Positions 28,963 to 41,200 of a stretch of DNA of 64,000 nt are shown piece by piece. Location: positions 15,307,464-15,371,463 of the forward strand of contig NC_051098.1 in the NCBI RefSeq assembly GCF_901709675.1, in the 5' to 3' direction. The notes below the pieces were generated by a model. It worked only from the letters and a program-made list of their open reading frames with translations. It was not told the origin of the DNA and made no database searches. The first letter of the stretch is position 1. Each line of letters begins with the position of its first letter. This DNA comes from Syngnathus acus. Taxonomy: Eukaryota; Chordata; Actinopteri; Syngnathiformes; Syngnathidae. The translations under genes were made by a program, and so were the position numbers.

Positions 28963-29730
28963 ATCACACACGCACACCTTGTTTTGTGCCAAGAACCGAG
29001 TCGCAACGATGAGCCCCCTTTTAAATTGGAGAGGGGGACGCGGGGGGTCGATGCAGCTGTCAGTGTGCATGTAGCCGGTTTAGGTGGCCAAACAAAATCC
29101 AGGCTGTGTGTGTGTGTGTGCATGGTGTTCGTTAATCCCACCGCGGATCAGCTTTTAGCTCCACGATGCCGTCTTGCAGCGCCTTTTCTCCCTCCCTTCC
29201 TCTCTTCCCTCTCCCATTCATTCTCTCATAAACAGGCACTTTACCTGATTACAATATTGCATTCGAGTTCACGCTGCCAATCGTGCGCTTTTGGTTGGTT
29301 TCGGTTCAGAGTCTTTTTTTTTTTTTTTTTTTTTGCGAGCCAGACGCTGTTCTGTTTGGAGGCTGCACAAATCCGATTAGGACTTTTTTGTGGAGAGACA
29401 ACCGGCGTTTTGGGAGCAGCGCAAAGCGGTCTTCTCACTTTTTGAGAGCCTGAAAAAAAAATGGGGGGGGCTTCTGTTTGTAGTTTTTAGCAGGTTTACA
29501 AAGCCGAGGGGAAAGCAGCACCACATTGGGATGGTGACATGCGTGGTGCGTTTGCTGACCACCTCGGTAAGGTTGATTTCAGTACTGTCAAAATAGTCGT
29601 TAGGATACAAGCGCAATCACCTTAAAATGTGGCAGCTCCTGGACGTTGGCAGTAAAAATGCCAAACGTCGAGGGCAAAGAGTCCCTTGTAAAACAGTTCT
29701 GCACATACATCAGGGATCCACCCATGTGGT

Positions 29731-29750
29731 GGGGGGGGGGGGGGGGGGGG
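29731..29750. repeat. Poly(G) run, 20 bases
   Basis: 20 uninterrupted G, about 770 bp after the poly(C) run in the same intron. Confidence 0.95.
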
Positions 29751-31464
29751 CGTTTACTGCAATGTTGCTCTGCTTTAATGGGAGCGCATTTAGCTTCAGC
29801 AGTGTTTGCATGAAGTCACTTCCACTTTCCATATCCAAGTTTTGCCATTTTTGAAGCGACACAATTAAGCTTAGAACGTCCAATACCATCAAAATAAATC
29901 TGTTTTTCCAAAGGTAATTAAGATCAGTTCTAATTGCCACTGATTTACTACATTAAAGTAAATGTGGAGGTGTCTTTAATAATTGCCCAGATATGCCGTC
30001 TAATATTTTGTCCCTTCAAATTGATAGTAGTAGTGGGACATGGAGATGTTTATGGGGGTGTCAGAAAAGTTCCATGCCTTTCAAACTACAGGTTAGCGTT
30101 GGCTTCATCCAGTGCCATAAATGAAGCAGGACAACTCAATGACAATGTACATTCTCACAATGCGTTGAGCATCTGACAGTTCCTGGCGGAGAAGAACATT
30201 GGTGTGCTGGAATAACAAATAACGGATTTGAAATAGCATTTGTGACACCAGTCCTGGAACTTCTCTGACACAACTCATATACAGCATTAATATTGAGTAG
30301 TAGTATTAATAACATCAATGTTTGTAATACGGTCTTGATCATGAAGCTAAAAATACAACCAAAATATTAGAAACAGCCGTCGATATGATTGAGCCTGATT
30401 CCAAAAAAATGAGAAAGACAATAATGATTATGGTTTAAAGAATATCTCCTGCTGTGGATCCTATTTTGTTCTCGTGCAGTGTCCCTAATGAAGTGTCCGG
30501 TGGCTGTAAATTTCCTCTCCTGCCCAAAAGGCTTGATGTAACCATGCTGGAAATGATGACTAATAATATTTTCATCTCTGCATCAGACAGCCTCTCTTAC
30601 TAGAAGCAGTCCTAAGCGATCATACTCCATCTTCATGCATCATTTTGTTTTTTAGGGCAACTCTTAATGTAGCTCTCTTAGGAAAGGTATCATAGATTTA
30701 CGGGCGCGCCGCACAGATATTTGGCACTTCCCTGACGGATGCGAGGGAGCGCTCAGGTCAGAGATCTGTGAAGGGTTGTAAACAGCCAGGACGTTTTCAT
30801 TACCTGTGAACTAATCAGTCAGGTGGTGATTGCACAAAGACGGGCGGTGGGGGGTAGAGCGGAGAGTCAAGGTTACGCCGAAGCATCCGCCGGAGCATGT
30901 CGGCGTATCGGCGAGACGCGGTGACACGTCCGCGTCACTCATCGGAACGCTCTGGTTAGCTGTGTGGGCTTTGTGTTGTTGCTCCGCTCTTTCCAAAGGA
31001 AATGTTTACAAAAATCAACGGCCCAAAAAAGAGGCTAGCCTGCAAAATTATAAGCAGGCAGGAAGTTCCTGCTGGACAGGAAGTGGAAAGTATGAGGATG
31101 TGGGACTCGAGCTGCCAGGCAGATTTTCTGCTTTCTGGCTTTGAATAGCTCATTGTAACTTTTGTACAACTACTTCTGTGGTTCAGGAACATACCTGCAA
31201 ATTGAGTCCCTGCTTTTAATACCTTTTCTATGTCTTGGCACAACATCTCCCCTGTGATTGGCTAAGAGCCAGTATAGCCCAAAGTCAGCTAGGAGAAGCT
31301 TTAGCTCTCTCGTGACCCTAATGAGGATTAGCGATATGAAAAATGACTGAATACTTGTACTTACATTTAAAATTCTCAAAGGAAAAAGTTGACAAATGTT
31401 TGATCTTGGAAAAGCTACATGAGCCCAATAATTTGATCATTTGACCTCCTATGTGTTTCTGCAG

Positions 31465-32211
31465 GACTACCGGGAGGATGGCATGGACCTGGGGAGCGAC
31501 GCGTCCAGTCGCTCCAGCTCAGAGTCCAACTCCAACAAAGTTACTCCCTGCTCTCCTTCTCCTGACCTGCCCACGCTGGATGACTACAAGTCGTCCCCAT
31601 CTCTGGACCTTGTCACCCTTGAGGACTATGAGGAAGACGAGGACTACCAAGAGTATAAGAAGAAGGTGATGGAGGAGTGGGAGAGCGAGTACGGGGACGA
31701 CTGCGCTTCTCCGCAGGCTCCCGGTCAGGAGGAAGGCGGAGGTGGTGTGGAAAGACAGGAGGAGGTCAGCGAGGGCTACAGGAAGAGCAGCCGCGGCCTG
31801 GGCCAAGAATTGCAGGATGTGAAGTCTGTTCCGCCGCTCCCGGCCACCACCAACGCCGCCGTCCCCGAGGAACTTAAACAAAATGGGAATGTGATTCTGC
31901 CTGGCAGTAACCCGCTCCACTCCCCTGGTACACCACAGGGGGGACTCACAGGGACTTCCAAGCCCAGGTACAAAAGCTTCAGCCAAGGCAGGGGGAGCCG
32001 CAGCACCGGCGGGGGCGGCGGAGGTGGTGTTGGGACTGTGGGACGGATGGGAGCTTACAGAGAAGAGGAAAATATAGAGGAAGAGACTCTGCCCACCATG
32101 GACTGGGCAGCCCTGGAGAGGCACCTGGCGGGGCTGCAATGCAGAGAACAGCAGAACCAGAACCTCAATTACAACCAGAACCACATCGTCGGCAAAACTT
32201 GCTACACCTCA
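31465..32211 (+). CDS. schip1: schip1 large N-terminal exon (long isoforms only)
   Basis: The acceptor is TTTCTGCAG before 31,465 and the donor is GTGAGT at 32,212; length 747 nt, 249 codons, phase 0 at both ends. It begins [20 protein letters not shown], the point at which mammalian SCHIP1 and the IQCJ-SCHIP1 fusion become identical. Next come NKVTPCS, a repeated [15 protein letters not shown] acidic-tyrosine stretch with [14 protein letters not shown], a low-complexity Gln/Gly/Ser middle with a run of seven glycines (around 32,009-32,029), and [20 protein letters not shown] near the end, the best conserved block. It is longest and most variable in the middle, as expected for this family. 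The reading frame continues open into the intron to 32,416 but loses family similarity after TCA. Confidence 0.9.
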
Positions 32212-35200
32212 GTGAGTGCGCATTTTTTCCTTCCTTTTATGTTTTCCTGCTTCTCTGGTGCATCAAAAGCTTCTTTTTTTTTTTTTCTCACACGCGCTTT
32301 GCCTCAGTGTTCCCAAGCTCCGGTGGGCCACTCTAATCCAGCACTTATCCGTGTCAGATGGACTGGAGATACACAAGGTTGGGTTAGTTGGAGTGAAGAA
32401 CAGGGATTAGTGAGCTAATGTAGCGCTAAGCTATGTTGACCCGGCTGTTAACCTGGCCGTCATGGAAGTCGAGGCTGCACAGCTGGAGGGGAGTGAAGGC
32501 AGCGGGTAGGATGTGACTCGATGCGTCCGGAACAGGAAATACACGCGGCCGGGCAAGGTGCAGCCAAGCTGCAAAGCTGATTGATTATGCACAAAAGTAT
32601 CAGGACACATGGCTGTTTCACCTCGAGGATGTTCATTAGAATTGACCACCAGTGGGCGCTTTAAATAAGTCATGCACACACAAGAAAAAGACTAACTTTT
32701 TTTTTTTTAATTAAGCTTGAGTGTTATTATATTGTCAGTCCACCTATGTTGCTGCACCGTTTGTATTCAAATATCCATTGAATTCTGATAAGAATGATTA
32801 GACTTAATAGCTCGTCTCAGGTGTTTTCCATTATGTTAGCATTAAGCTAACAGACCTAAAAGCAAATCTATGTGGTTATTTAAAACAGTCAACCTGTAAT
32901 TTCATGGTTTTGTCAGTTTTGCTTCAATTGGGTTACTCTTTTTTTTTTTTTTTTTTTTTAAATAGCTGTTGCCTAATTCTAGCTGTCACATTGCTACTTT
33001 TTGTGAGGTGAGGTGAGGTGAGGTCACTGGCACCATACAGCACTCAAATTTCTACAATGCAAGTTGAAACTGAAGGAATAATCTGTTGTTGTGGTTTTGT
33101 GGCGCTTCTACCAGTAGATGGCGGTGTTGCATTGGCAGGTTGACAGAGAGACACCAAGTCACAAGGTTTGGAGGATTTACTTGCATTCTCATGAGATCAG
33201 TTTGTTGAAATCCCCAGCCTGAATAGATTTATCTTCTCCGCTGCTCCAAAAGGACATCACTTCGAGATAAAATTGTCTGCAGAAGAGAATCACTAAACAC
33301 TGTTGAATGGGCTTGTTTGAATGCTGTTGTAGCAGATGTGACTTTCGTTTGCTCTGCAAGCACCAAGGCCTTTTCCTCAGTGCACACGGACAATGGCTGC
33401 AGCCGGTGCCATTGTGAGAGTGTTACGATCCCGCAGACCCCACCCCGGCCCCCACCAGACCACCGCCCCACCCCCTTCGTCTCCCTGAGGCATGTCAGGA
33501 ATGCGGTGGGAGATGTGAGGAGGAACGATAAGAGAGCGGAAGGGAGAAGATATCTTAAAGCCGCGCAAGGCCACGTGGCATGTGTGATGGTGGTGCGAGG
33601 TGGAAACTAACCCTCAAATTTTTGAGAAGCCCTTCTGCAGTGATGTAGATTCACATCTTACAATCTTCCAAAACATTTTGATAGCTTGTCCTGCTGGCGT
33701 ACTCATGATAAGAAATAGATCAAACCAAAGCTCCAAGTGAACAAAAACAAACCTTACATTTATTCTGCAGTGCTGATAAGAAACTGCAGAAGATGAGGAG
33801 ATACGGTTCACGACAGCAGAGATCGACTTCAGTGTTTATTTAAGGATTCTTTTTCTATCTGTTCAATCGGGATGCCTTTTGCCAAATCTTATCTCTGAAC
33901 TTCCGCTTGAGGAGGAATCTTGCGTTGACCCTCGGTGAACCCGATAATTTCATTGGGGTGATTCTGGCTAATGCCAAGTACGGCTTTTGTGACCATAACG
34001 AACGTTGGTGGAGGTAAGGCATGAGATGACGTGAGCTGCTACTCAGAGTTGCCAAATACTTCTTGTGGTCGTCTTGGAAACTTCTGGAGACTCTTATACT
34101 GACTCCTGAAAAAGACACATTTGTCCAAACTGCAAATAAATGGCACTCTCTAGCTTAACTATACACACATTTGCTGTTAAACTAAACAGAAATAAAGATA
34201 ATTGGCATATATTCTTTATCCTCAGAAAAACGGATTGCTGTGTATTACTGCAGTGTCTTTCTCGTGTACTGTATGTACTGACAGTCTGTAGTAGTCTGCC
34301 CCCTGGTGGCCATGGCCCACACACCAAAACAGCTCCACAATGAATTAACCTAGCACAAATTCACTTTTCACATGCTAAATAATTATTACAAGACTATTTG
34401 AAATCTTGTAGTGTTGACAAAAATAGGACGGACCTTTTTTTTTCCTATACCAGGAGACATCTGATTGTCTTAATCCTTAAATTGGCAGGATGTACCCAAA
34501 AGGGAGGAGAAGAGCGTAAGTAAGGGGGTAGCGAGTCGGGGGTGCTTTTAAAATGCTATTAAATATTTAGACACGTGGCCTGGTGGGACTTCTTGGCTAG
34601 ACGATGGGCGTGTTCATGTATGGGTTGGAAGGAGTGTGTGTGTGCATGTGTGCGAGATGCATGCTTCAGTAAAGCTTCAGAAGAAAAACAAAAGTGCAGA
34701 ACAAACAGCCCAAGGCTTCTAATTTGTAGCGGTCATTTTGTTCCTTGTGGCTACGTTGCGTCTGACTGGCAATATTGCCGGCAAGTTCAAGATCCTGCTT
34801 CTGTCCACATCTCCATGGCAACAAGGAAAGAGTTAGCCTCCTGTCCAGTTTGCATGAATGAAGTCATCTTGATGCAGGTGTGTTTATCTTGGGCGGGGTT
34901 TTGAACTGCTCCAATCTCAGCGTGCGCCTCCAGGCTGAACGAGGTCGGGAGGGCGGGGATCGACTGACCTCTTTTTGTCATTTGTTTCTATTGAACTCCG
35001 GAGGCGCGTGGCAGAGAGAGGCCCAACGGGACCTGAACCTCTAACCCGCCATTAAGCCCCTCGCTGTGGAAAAAGAAACAATAATATTATCTTTCCGAGG
35101 CGGCTCACGTTCTTCAGCTCTTGGTTTACCTGCTTCTCTTCTACGGTGAATCAAGATAATCTCCATGCCTGCAGGCGATTCTTTCTTGCAAAATTTAAAA

Positions 35201-38200
35201 GACCTACTGGGAGAGCTGCAGGTCTAAATAAGGTCTTAACTTCTACCTTTGTACACACACAAAAAAAACTCGACTTTGTGTCTCTTGGTCAAAAATAATC
35301 TCCCATTAAAATCTAATGGATTTTATTTTTAGCCATTTATTCAACTGGCATCTGGAGCACTGGCGGAGCTCGAGAAAGGGTCACGGGGGGCACTGCCCCC
35401 CCCCCCCGGCCCTTAATTATGCCTGGACACCCCCGGGTGCCAGGCCAGATAATCTACTTTTGGGTATTTTCTGATTTCCCTACGTCCCATGTAATGAAAT
35501 TTTATCAGCATTTTCTGAGAAGAAAAAAAAAATGTTTTTGATTGTTTTACAGCCCCCCCCCCCCGAAAAAAAAAATGCTAGCTCCGCCAGTGATCTGATC
35601 CAATCGACAAAACTCAGAGCGAAGCTGTAGTTTGCAAAACCCTGTAATTATGTTGCAATTCAGCAAAAGTAGCAATCTCTACAATAATACCATAACAACT
35701 ACTCTCAGTTCTCAAGGCCACGCCACGTCGAGGGTTGAAAGGTCCTGGAAGGAGAATGAATAGCCAGACACGAGATGAAAAGTTAACTAATGCAACTTTT
35801 TCAGTGTGGTGAGAAAGCGGGAGGGGCCGAGGGGGCTGCAACCAGGTATACGGAGTGACCCCTCAGGCTCTGGTGTTTCCTTCAACGCCCATATATTGCT
35901 CTTAATGTGCGTGTGTTTGCATGTGTCTGGGTGTGTGTGTGTGTGTGTGTGCCACCGACTGAAACACGCCCGGCCCTCCAGCTCACACACACTTGCACTG
36001 CCTTTGCTTCAGAGTTATGCTGTCTCCAAACACACACCTTATCATATGAAAGGATATCTTTTTCCCCTTTGTGATAGTTTGCTGGTCCGCCAACTTTGTT
36101 TCAGGGTTTTTCCCTCTTTTTGTTTTTTGTCAGTGGATTATTTTTCATCTAACTTTAACCTTGGATTCCTCACAGCCAGCCGGGCACGTAACTCAGGTAA
36201 AGCCCGCTTTGACTTTTTGTATTATTGAACCGAAAAACAAATCGATATTAGTTTCCGGAATGCTCAGACGTTTTAAGGACGAGTCGTCGGGCAAAAAAAG
36301 TTTCCGGCGGATTTTCATAGCTTCAGGCTTCGCATTCTTGTCTTATGACACGTTGTCTGTTGGGGTTGTGTGTACAAAGGTAGCCATGTGTGCCGACTTG
36401 TGGACGTCAAGTCGAGCCGGCCGGCTTAGTCATCAAATATGACACACGTGTGTAGTATTTCAATGCACGCACCTATTTTTTTTTTTTTTCATCCAGTGGA
36501 TAAAATTATGATAAAATAAGACAGCGGAAGAAACTGACCTTTAAAACTCACAGGGTCGTGAAGTTTGGCTTTTAATGATGAGACAGATTTTTCTTCTTAT
36601 CTGCTGTCAAAGTTCGCTTTTACCTTCAGATAATCACTTGTAAACAAACTGTAAACACGGTTGCGTTGGTAAGTCCACGCCACATGAATCCATTGTGAAC
36701 TCTCTCTTCCAAACATCACCTCTAAGCAAGCTTGTGAACTTTGCTAATTGTTTTTATTCTGTCTGTTAGGAAGCTTTAATGTTCTCACTGAGCCAAGATA
36801 CAGCAGGAGGGCATTTGCTACCCTCCGTTTAGACCCCCCCCACACACAATTCCAAAACTCTATCAAAGAGGGACGCCGGCTGTGAGTGTCAGAGTGCACT
36901 GTGGAGGAAATGGGGATTTATTTGCTGCAGCGAGGAGGCGGCCGCTTTGACACAAGTCCATACACACGGTCCCCAAAGATGAAGACACAAAACACACTGG
37001 CAGGCTTGCTAATGGCTAAATTGAATTTGAATGTAAAGGGAATGGAAAGTCAAGGGTAAGGAATGATGCTTATAGTGGACTTGTGTGTAGAAACATTCAT
37101 TTGGGTGGAGCTGCAGCTTGAAACTGCTCTACTCTGTACCTAATTATAGAGTTTTGGTGTACGAGGCAGAGAAGTAGGCCGTAAACTTGGTGTGTTTAGA
37201 CGAGGCTAAGAATATAAGTAAGTCGTGTTTAAAAACACGCACATACGCATGTACGTGCAAAGGCTGTGATCAAAAGGAGGATATTTTGGTTGCAATGTTT
37301 TGTGGGTTTGTGTGTGTGTGTATGTACTGCAGTGCACTAGAGCATGCTGAGCGCTTCATCTGTTGCCTCTGAGAGGATCACTTCATCTCATTGCATACAG
37401 TCTAATAAATAGAAAAGCATGATTTCATCTTTTGGGGCTATTTATTGTTTTTAATTAATATACAGGACCATTTTAGTTATGGATGGATGGATGGATGGAT
37501 GGATGGATGGATGGATGGATGGATGGATGGATGGATGGATGGATGGATGGATGGATGGATGGATCACTTTTGGGGAATCGCTGCACGGTTTCCCGCCGAC
37601 TTTGTCGCAATTACACTTCAAGCTGCTGTTTTGACTCGTAGCCCCTCCCTCGTGAAGGATAGCGTCGACTCGCAAGTGTAATTGTCGGCCTGTCGGTCTT
37701 TAACCCAGTTGGTTGTCACATGTTGGGACACATTTCAAAAAGTGAAGTATCACTACAGCCTGGTGGTCACAGCAGGCTCAGTCTTTCCACGACCAACCGC
37801 AGGCCTCATTAGAGCGACTCTGGTGAATGAACACCACGCACGCGCACACACACAGGCACACACACACACACACACTCCATTCCTCTCTGTCAGAGCGAGC
37901 TCATTACCGCCAAGCTCCCGCCCTCACACTGAGCCAACCTGCTTCGCTATGCAGTGTTTCTGCACTGGCACAAAATGTCAGCATGCTAAAAGCATCTGGA
38001 CTGCCATCACTCCCGCTGGGAGGGATGGCGAGGCCGCGGGTGCACACGGGGAAGAACGGGAACGATAGAGGGGATTCATGAAAAAGTGTAGTTACAGGCA
38101 ATTAGCAGCCAGAGGAGGGAAGGGGATGATTGGCAAAAGGGGCAAAGGGGATTTCCACTGAAATGCATCAATTATTTAAAAAAAATAAAATATATATATT

Positions 38201-41200
38201 TATTTTTATTCGGAATGTTTTATTCAAATGCAACTAGAATGTGACCAGGCGTTTTCCCGGTGGCCATATAATAATACCGTAATTTTCGGACTATAAGTCG
38301 CACCGGAGTATAAGTCGCACCAGCCATAAAATGCCCAAAAAAGTGAAAAAAAACCATATATATGTATATAAGTCGCTCCTGAGTATAAGTCGCCCCCCCA
38401 CCCAAACTATAAAAAAAAAACGCGACTTATAGTCCGAAAATTACGGTAATCATATGATACATTTCAGCCCAGAAATATACTAGCAACACATTAACTGCAT
38501 TGATAGGCCATTATAGACCAATTACTGCACTACCCTACTCATATTTTATCTTTCCAGTTCAAACTTGCTGAATTCCCCAGTATATAAGATAGCAGCCACT
38601 TTGCAGAGTTTCCTGCAACCCACTAGCGCATTACTCGTCATTGCCTCTTGATTAAGTATTCATCATTTTTGTTTGCATCTATAAATACACCCACACGGTT
38701 CGAGTTTAACACACATTTCCTGATGTGTGTGTGTTGCTGTGTGGGATGTGAGGAGGCGCTGCTACGCTCCCTGGCAGCGAGAGCGACGCACTTAAAAGTG
38801 AGCGCCCAACTCCGTGCATGCATAATTTACATTCGACGTTTCAGGCGGTATGAAGATCCGTTCTCTTTTCTCCGCTCTCTGCATTGGCTTTCCTGTCAGC
38901 ATTGGCGTTTAACTCTGCCCACCAGTGATTTGATGTGCTAAACTGTGGTCGGCCATTTGAAAGTCACCCTTGAAGCCCGATGGCAGTTCAATGCTGTTTT
39001 CTTTCTGTGCTAATAATAAAGAGATGCTGTGTTTATATCCAGTTCAAGATTGTAACCTTGACAACCGTGTGGAGAGCAGCGGGGGAACTTTGGACTCGGT
39101 TGCTGCCATGGTAATTTGGAGGGGGGTCCTGATATGGAAGCGTACATCAAAGATGTTGAATCTGTGTGGTGTGTGAATTTTTATTCACTGCTTTCATGTT
39201 GGTGCAATCAATGGCCGGACTTTTTGATGTCAATCCAACAAAGTGTTAGTGTTTTTTTCTCCACCAGTGAAGTCAGGTGACTGCACCACTCTCCACCATT
39301 TTGATTGTGATTTCGCAAAATAAAAAGTTTCAGTCTCGGCTTAACTGAAAATCATTTTGAGCACAAAAATATTTATTCGAAAAAAAAATGTAATTGTTGC
39401 TGGGCAGTTCTCAGAGGGCATCTCAAAAACTGCCCCATAGGCCACGCCCCCTACGTATTTAAATGGAAAAATGTCACAGCAATGAAGCTATTGAAACGAG
39501 GTCAACTATAGATAGTCATTTTTTAATTTTATTGCATCTCTGTATCAATAATTAAAACATATCAACGTAGTAAAAAATGAAGAATCATCTGGTGGGGCAC
39601 ATCTCTCCTTGCCCTGAGCAAAATCAATACAGATACATTCTTACATTATGAACAAATGGCATAGTTAAAAAACAAAGTAATATAAACTGTGTATCATTAC
39701 GATGAAAGAAGCGTATATTTGATTATATAATATTAATAAAGTAGTAGCTAAGATGATTTGAATCGTTACAAATGTACTCTCAAACAGCCAGCTCCAATAA
39801 AAATATGATTCACTGCGTGGGCATGGTATTAAAAATACATCGCTTCATGTTGTGGTTGAGCAGCAGCTTCTTGCTCGTCTTTTTGCCCTTTCCTCCAAAA
39901 TGTTCCACCTCATTTAACCCATTGACTATAAACTCCGTGTAGCTACAGAGTGTGTTTTCAATGTAAGAAAAAAAACAACTTGATCGCAGGTTAATGTCAT
40001 GCACGGATCATTGCATTCGGCCGGCGTGACGGGATGCGGCACCAAGCAGGCGGGTCAAACCGCATCGGGTCATATTTTCGCCGTGAACCGAGAAGAACGT
40101 TGCGGCGGACGCATCGATCCGCATCCGCGTCGTTAATCCAAAGAGCGATCTTGTCAGGAAGCGCCAGACATCAATATCGAGATGGAGAGATCTCGCCTGT
40201 GAGGGAGGGGGGGGGGGGTTAAAGAGATGATGGAGCTTGGTTTTGGTTTTACAACCTGATTCTAAATTAAATGTCTTCTATATAATCAATTTTGATAGAA
40301 TCGTCTCACATTGTGTTAATTAAACAAAAACAATTTTGATCTGTTTTTGAGATCAGACAAGATCACGCCGGCGATGTCGAAATCGAGTTAACAGTCACGG
40401 GTGGATGTTATGGTGGAGGATGGAGAGAGGATTATGCCAGTTGCTTGGCCTGGTGTGGATTAATGAGGAGGCCATCTGCCGCCGCTAAGATTATAATCCA
40501 TTAGGGATTCAGGCATGCAGAGACTGAAGGAAGATCGCTTGTTGTATTTGTGATTGTTTGGGTAGTTTCTGGAATGAATAAGGAAGTGTTCTACTTTTGT
40601 CCAAATGTGAGTGACCCACTTTCTGTTTCATGGATTGGGCAGATTGGATTTTGGGTTGGGTGTAAAATTACTGTAGTGTGTTAAGATGGCCGATTTCAAA
40701 TACTTGAGGCTCACTCGTCATCCAACACAATGACACTCCGACCTTGACCTCGACCCCACCATCCCTTTCTTCCTCCTCCGCCTCGTCTCTCCATTCAAGC
40801 CTGCACGCATTCAGTCCCCTGGCTCCTCCCCCTTTTCCAGAGAGGCGACTGTGTGAGTGTGCTTTTCATCGCTCCCCTCCTTCTTTTTCTCTCTCTCTCG
40901 TTCCCACACCCGTCCTCTCCCCTCCCTCTTTTTGGCTTTTTGGAGAGGGGAAGCAGTCGGGAATCGTAGATCTTCGTCTCGCTTGAGAAGTGACAAGGCG
41001 TGAAGTCAGCGACAGGACACGTCAGTCGGTTTGTTTTGTTTTTTAGTTAAGTAGCAAGATCAAGAACTCGGAATCCTCGCTCCGGCTGGAATACCACTGC
41101 AGGACTGGGAATCTTCAGCCGGTCCCGGTCCTCCCAGCTCAGCCGGTGTGGCTCTAGGATGCAGTGAAGGATGGTCCACCAGGAAAACTGTTCTTACAAG

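Larger units (their letters stand above)
28658..31464 (+). other. schip1: Candidate schip1 intron 1 (long isoform)
   Basis: 2,807 bp between the Met-Met-Thr exon and the large exon. It contains the poly(C) and poly(G) runs and a T run (29,314-29,333). No other coding feature seen. Confidence 0.4.
32212..41059 (+). other. schip1: schip1 intron, 5' part up to the alternative exon
   Basis: Noncoding apart from listed elements: the two CTCF-like motifs, a GTGAG minirepeat (33,004-33,024), the hAT-like MITE, the (ATGG)n tract and the ATAAGTCGC MITE. Confidence 0.7.

Noticed and set aside
28882-29445. 187-codon open frame with Pro, Val and Phe runs
   Set aside because: It runs through the poly(C), (GT)n and poly(T) tracts; composition is that of simple repeats and there is no family similarity.
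31519-32184. 221-codon open frame on the minus strand
   Set aside because: It is the complement of the secure schip1 large exon; the GC-rich, stop-poor coding sequence opens the other strand.
32212-32416. Continuation of the schip1 large exon into the following open frame
   Set aside because: A GTGAGT donor is present at 32,212, and the family continues AQKNERES, found at 57,147; the continuation reads through a T tract.
37445-37681. WMDGWMDG repeat peptide
   Set aside because: Translation of the (ATGG)n microsatellite.
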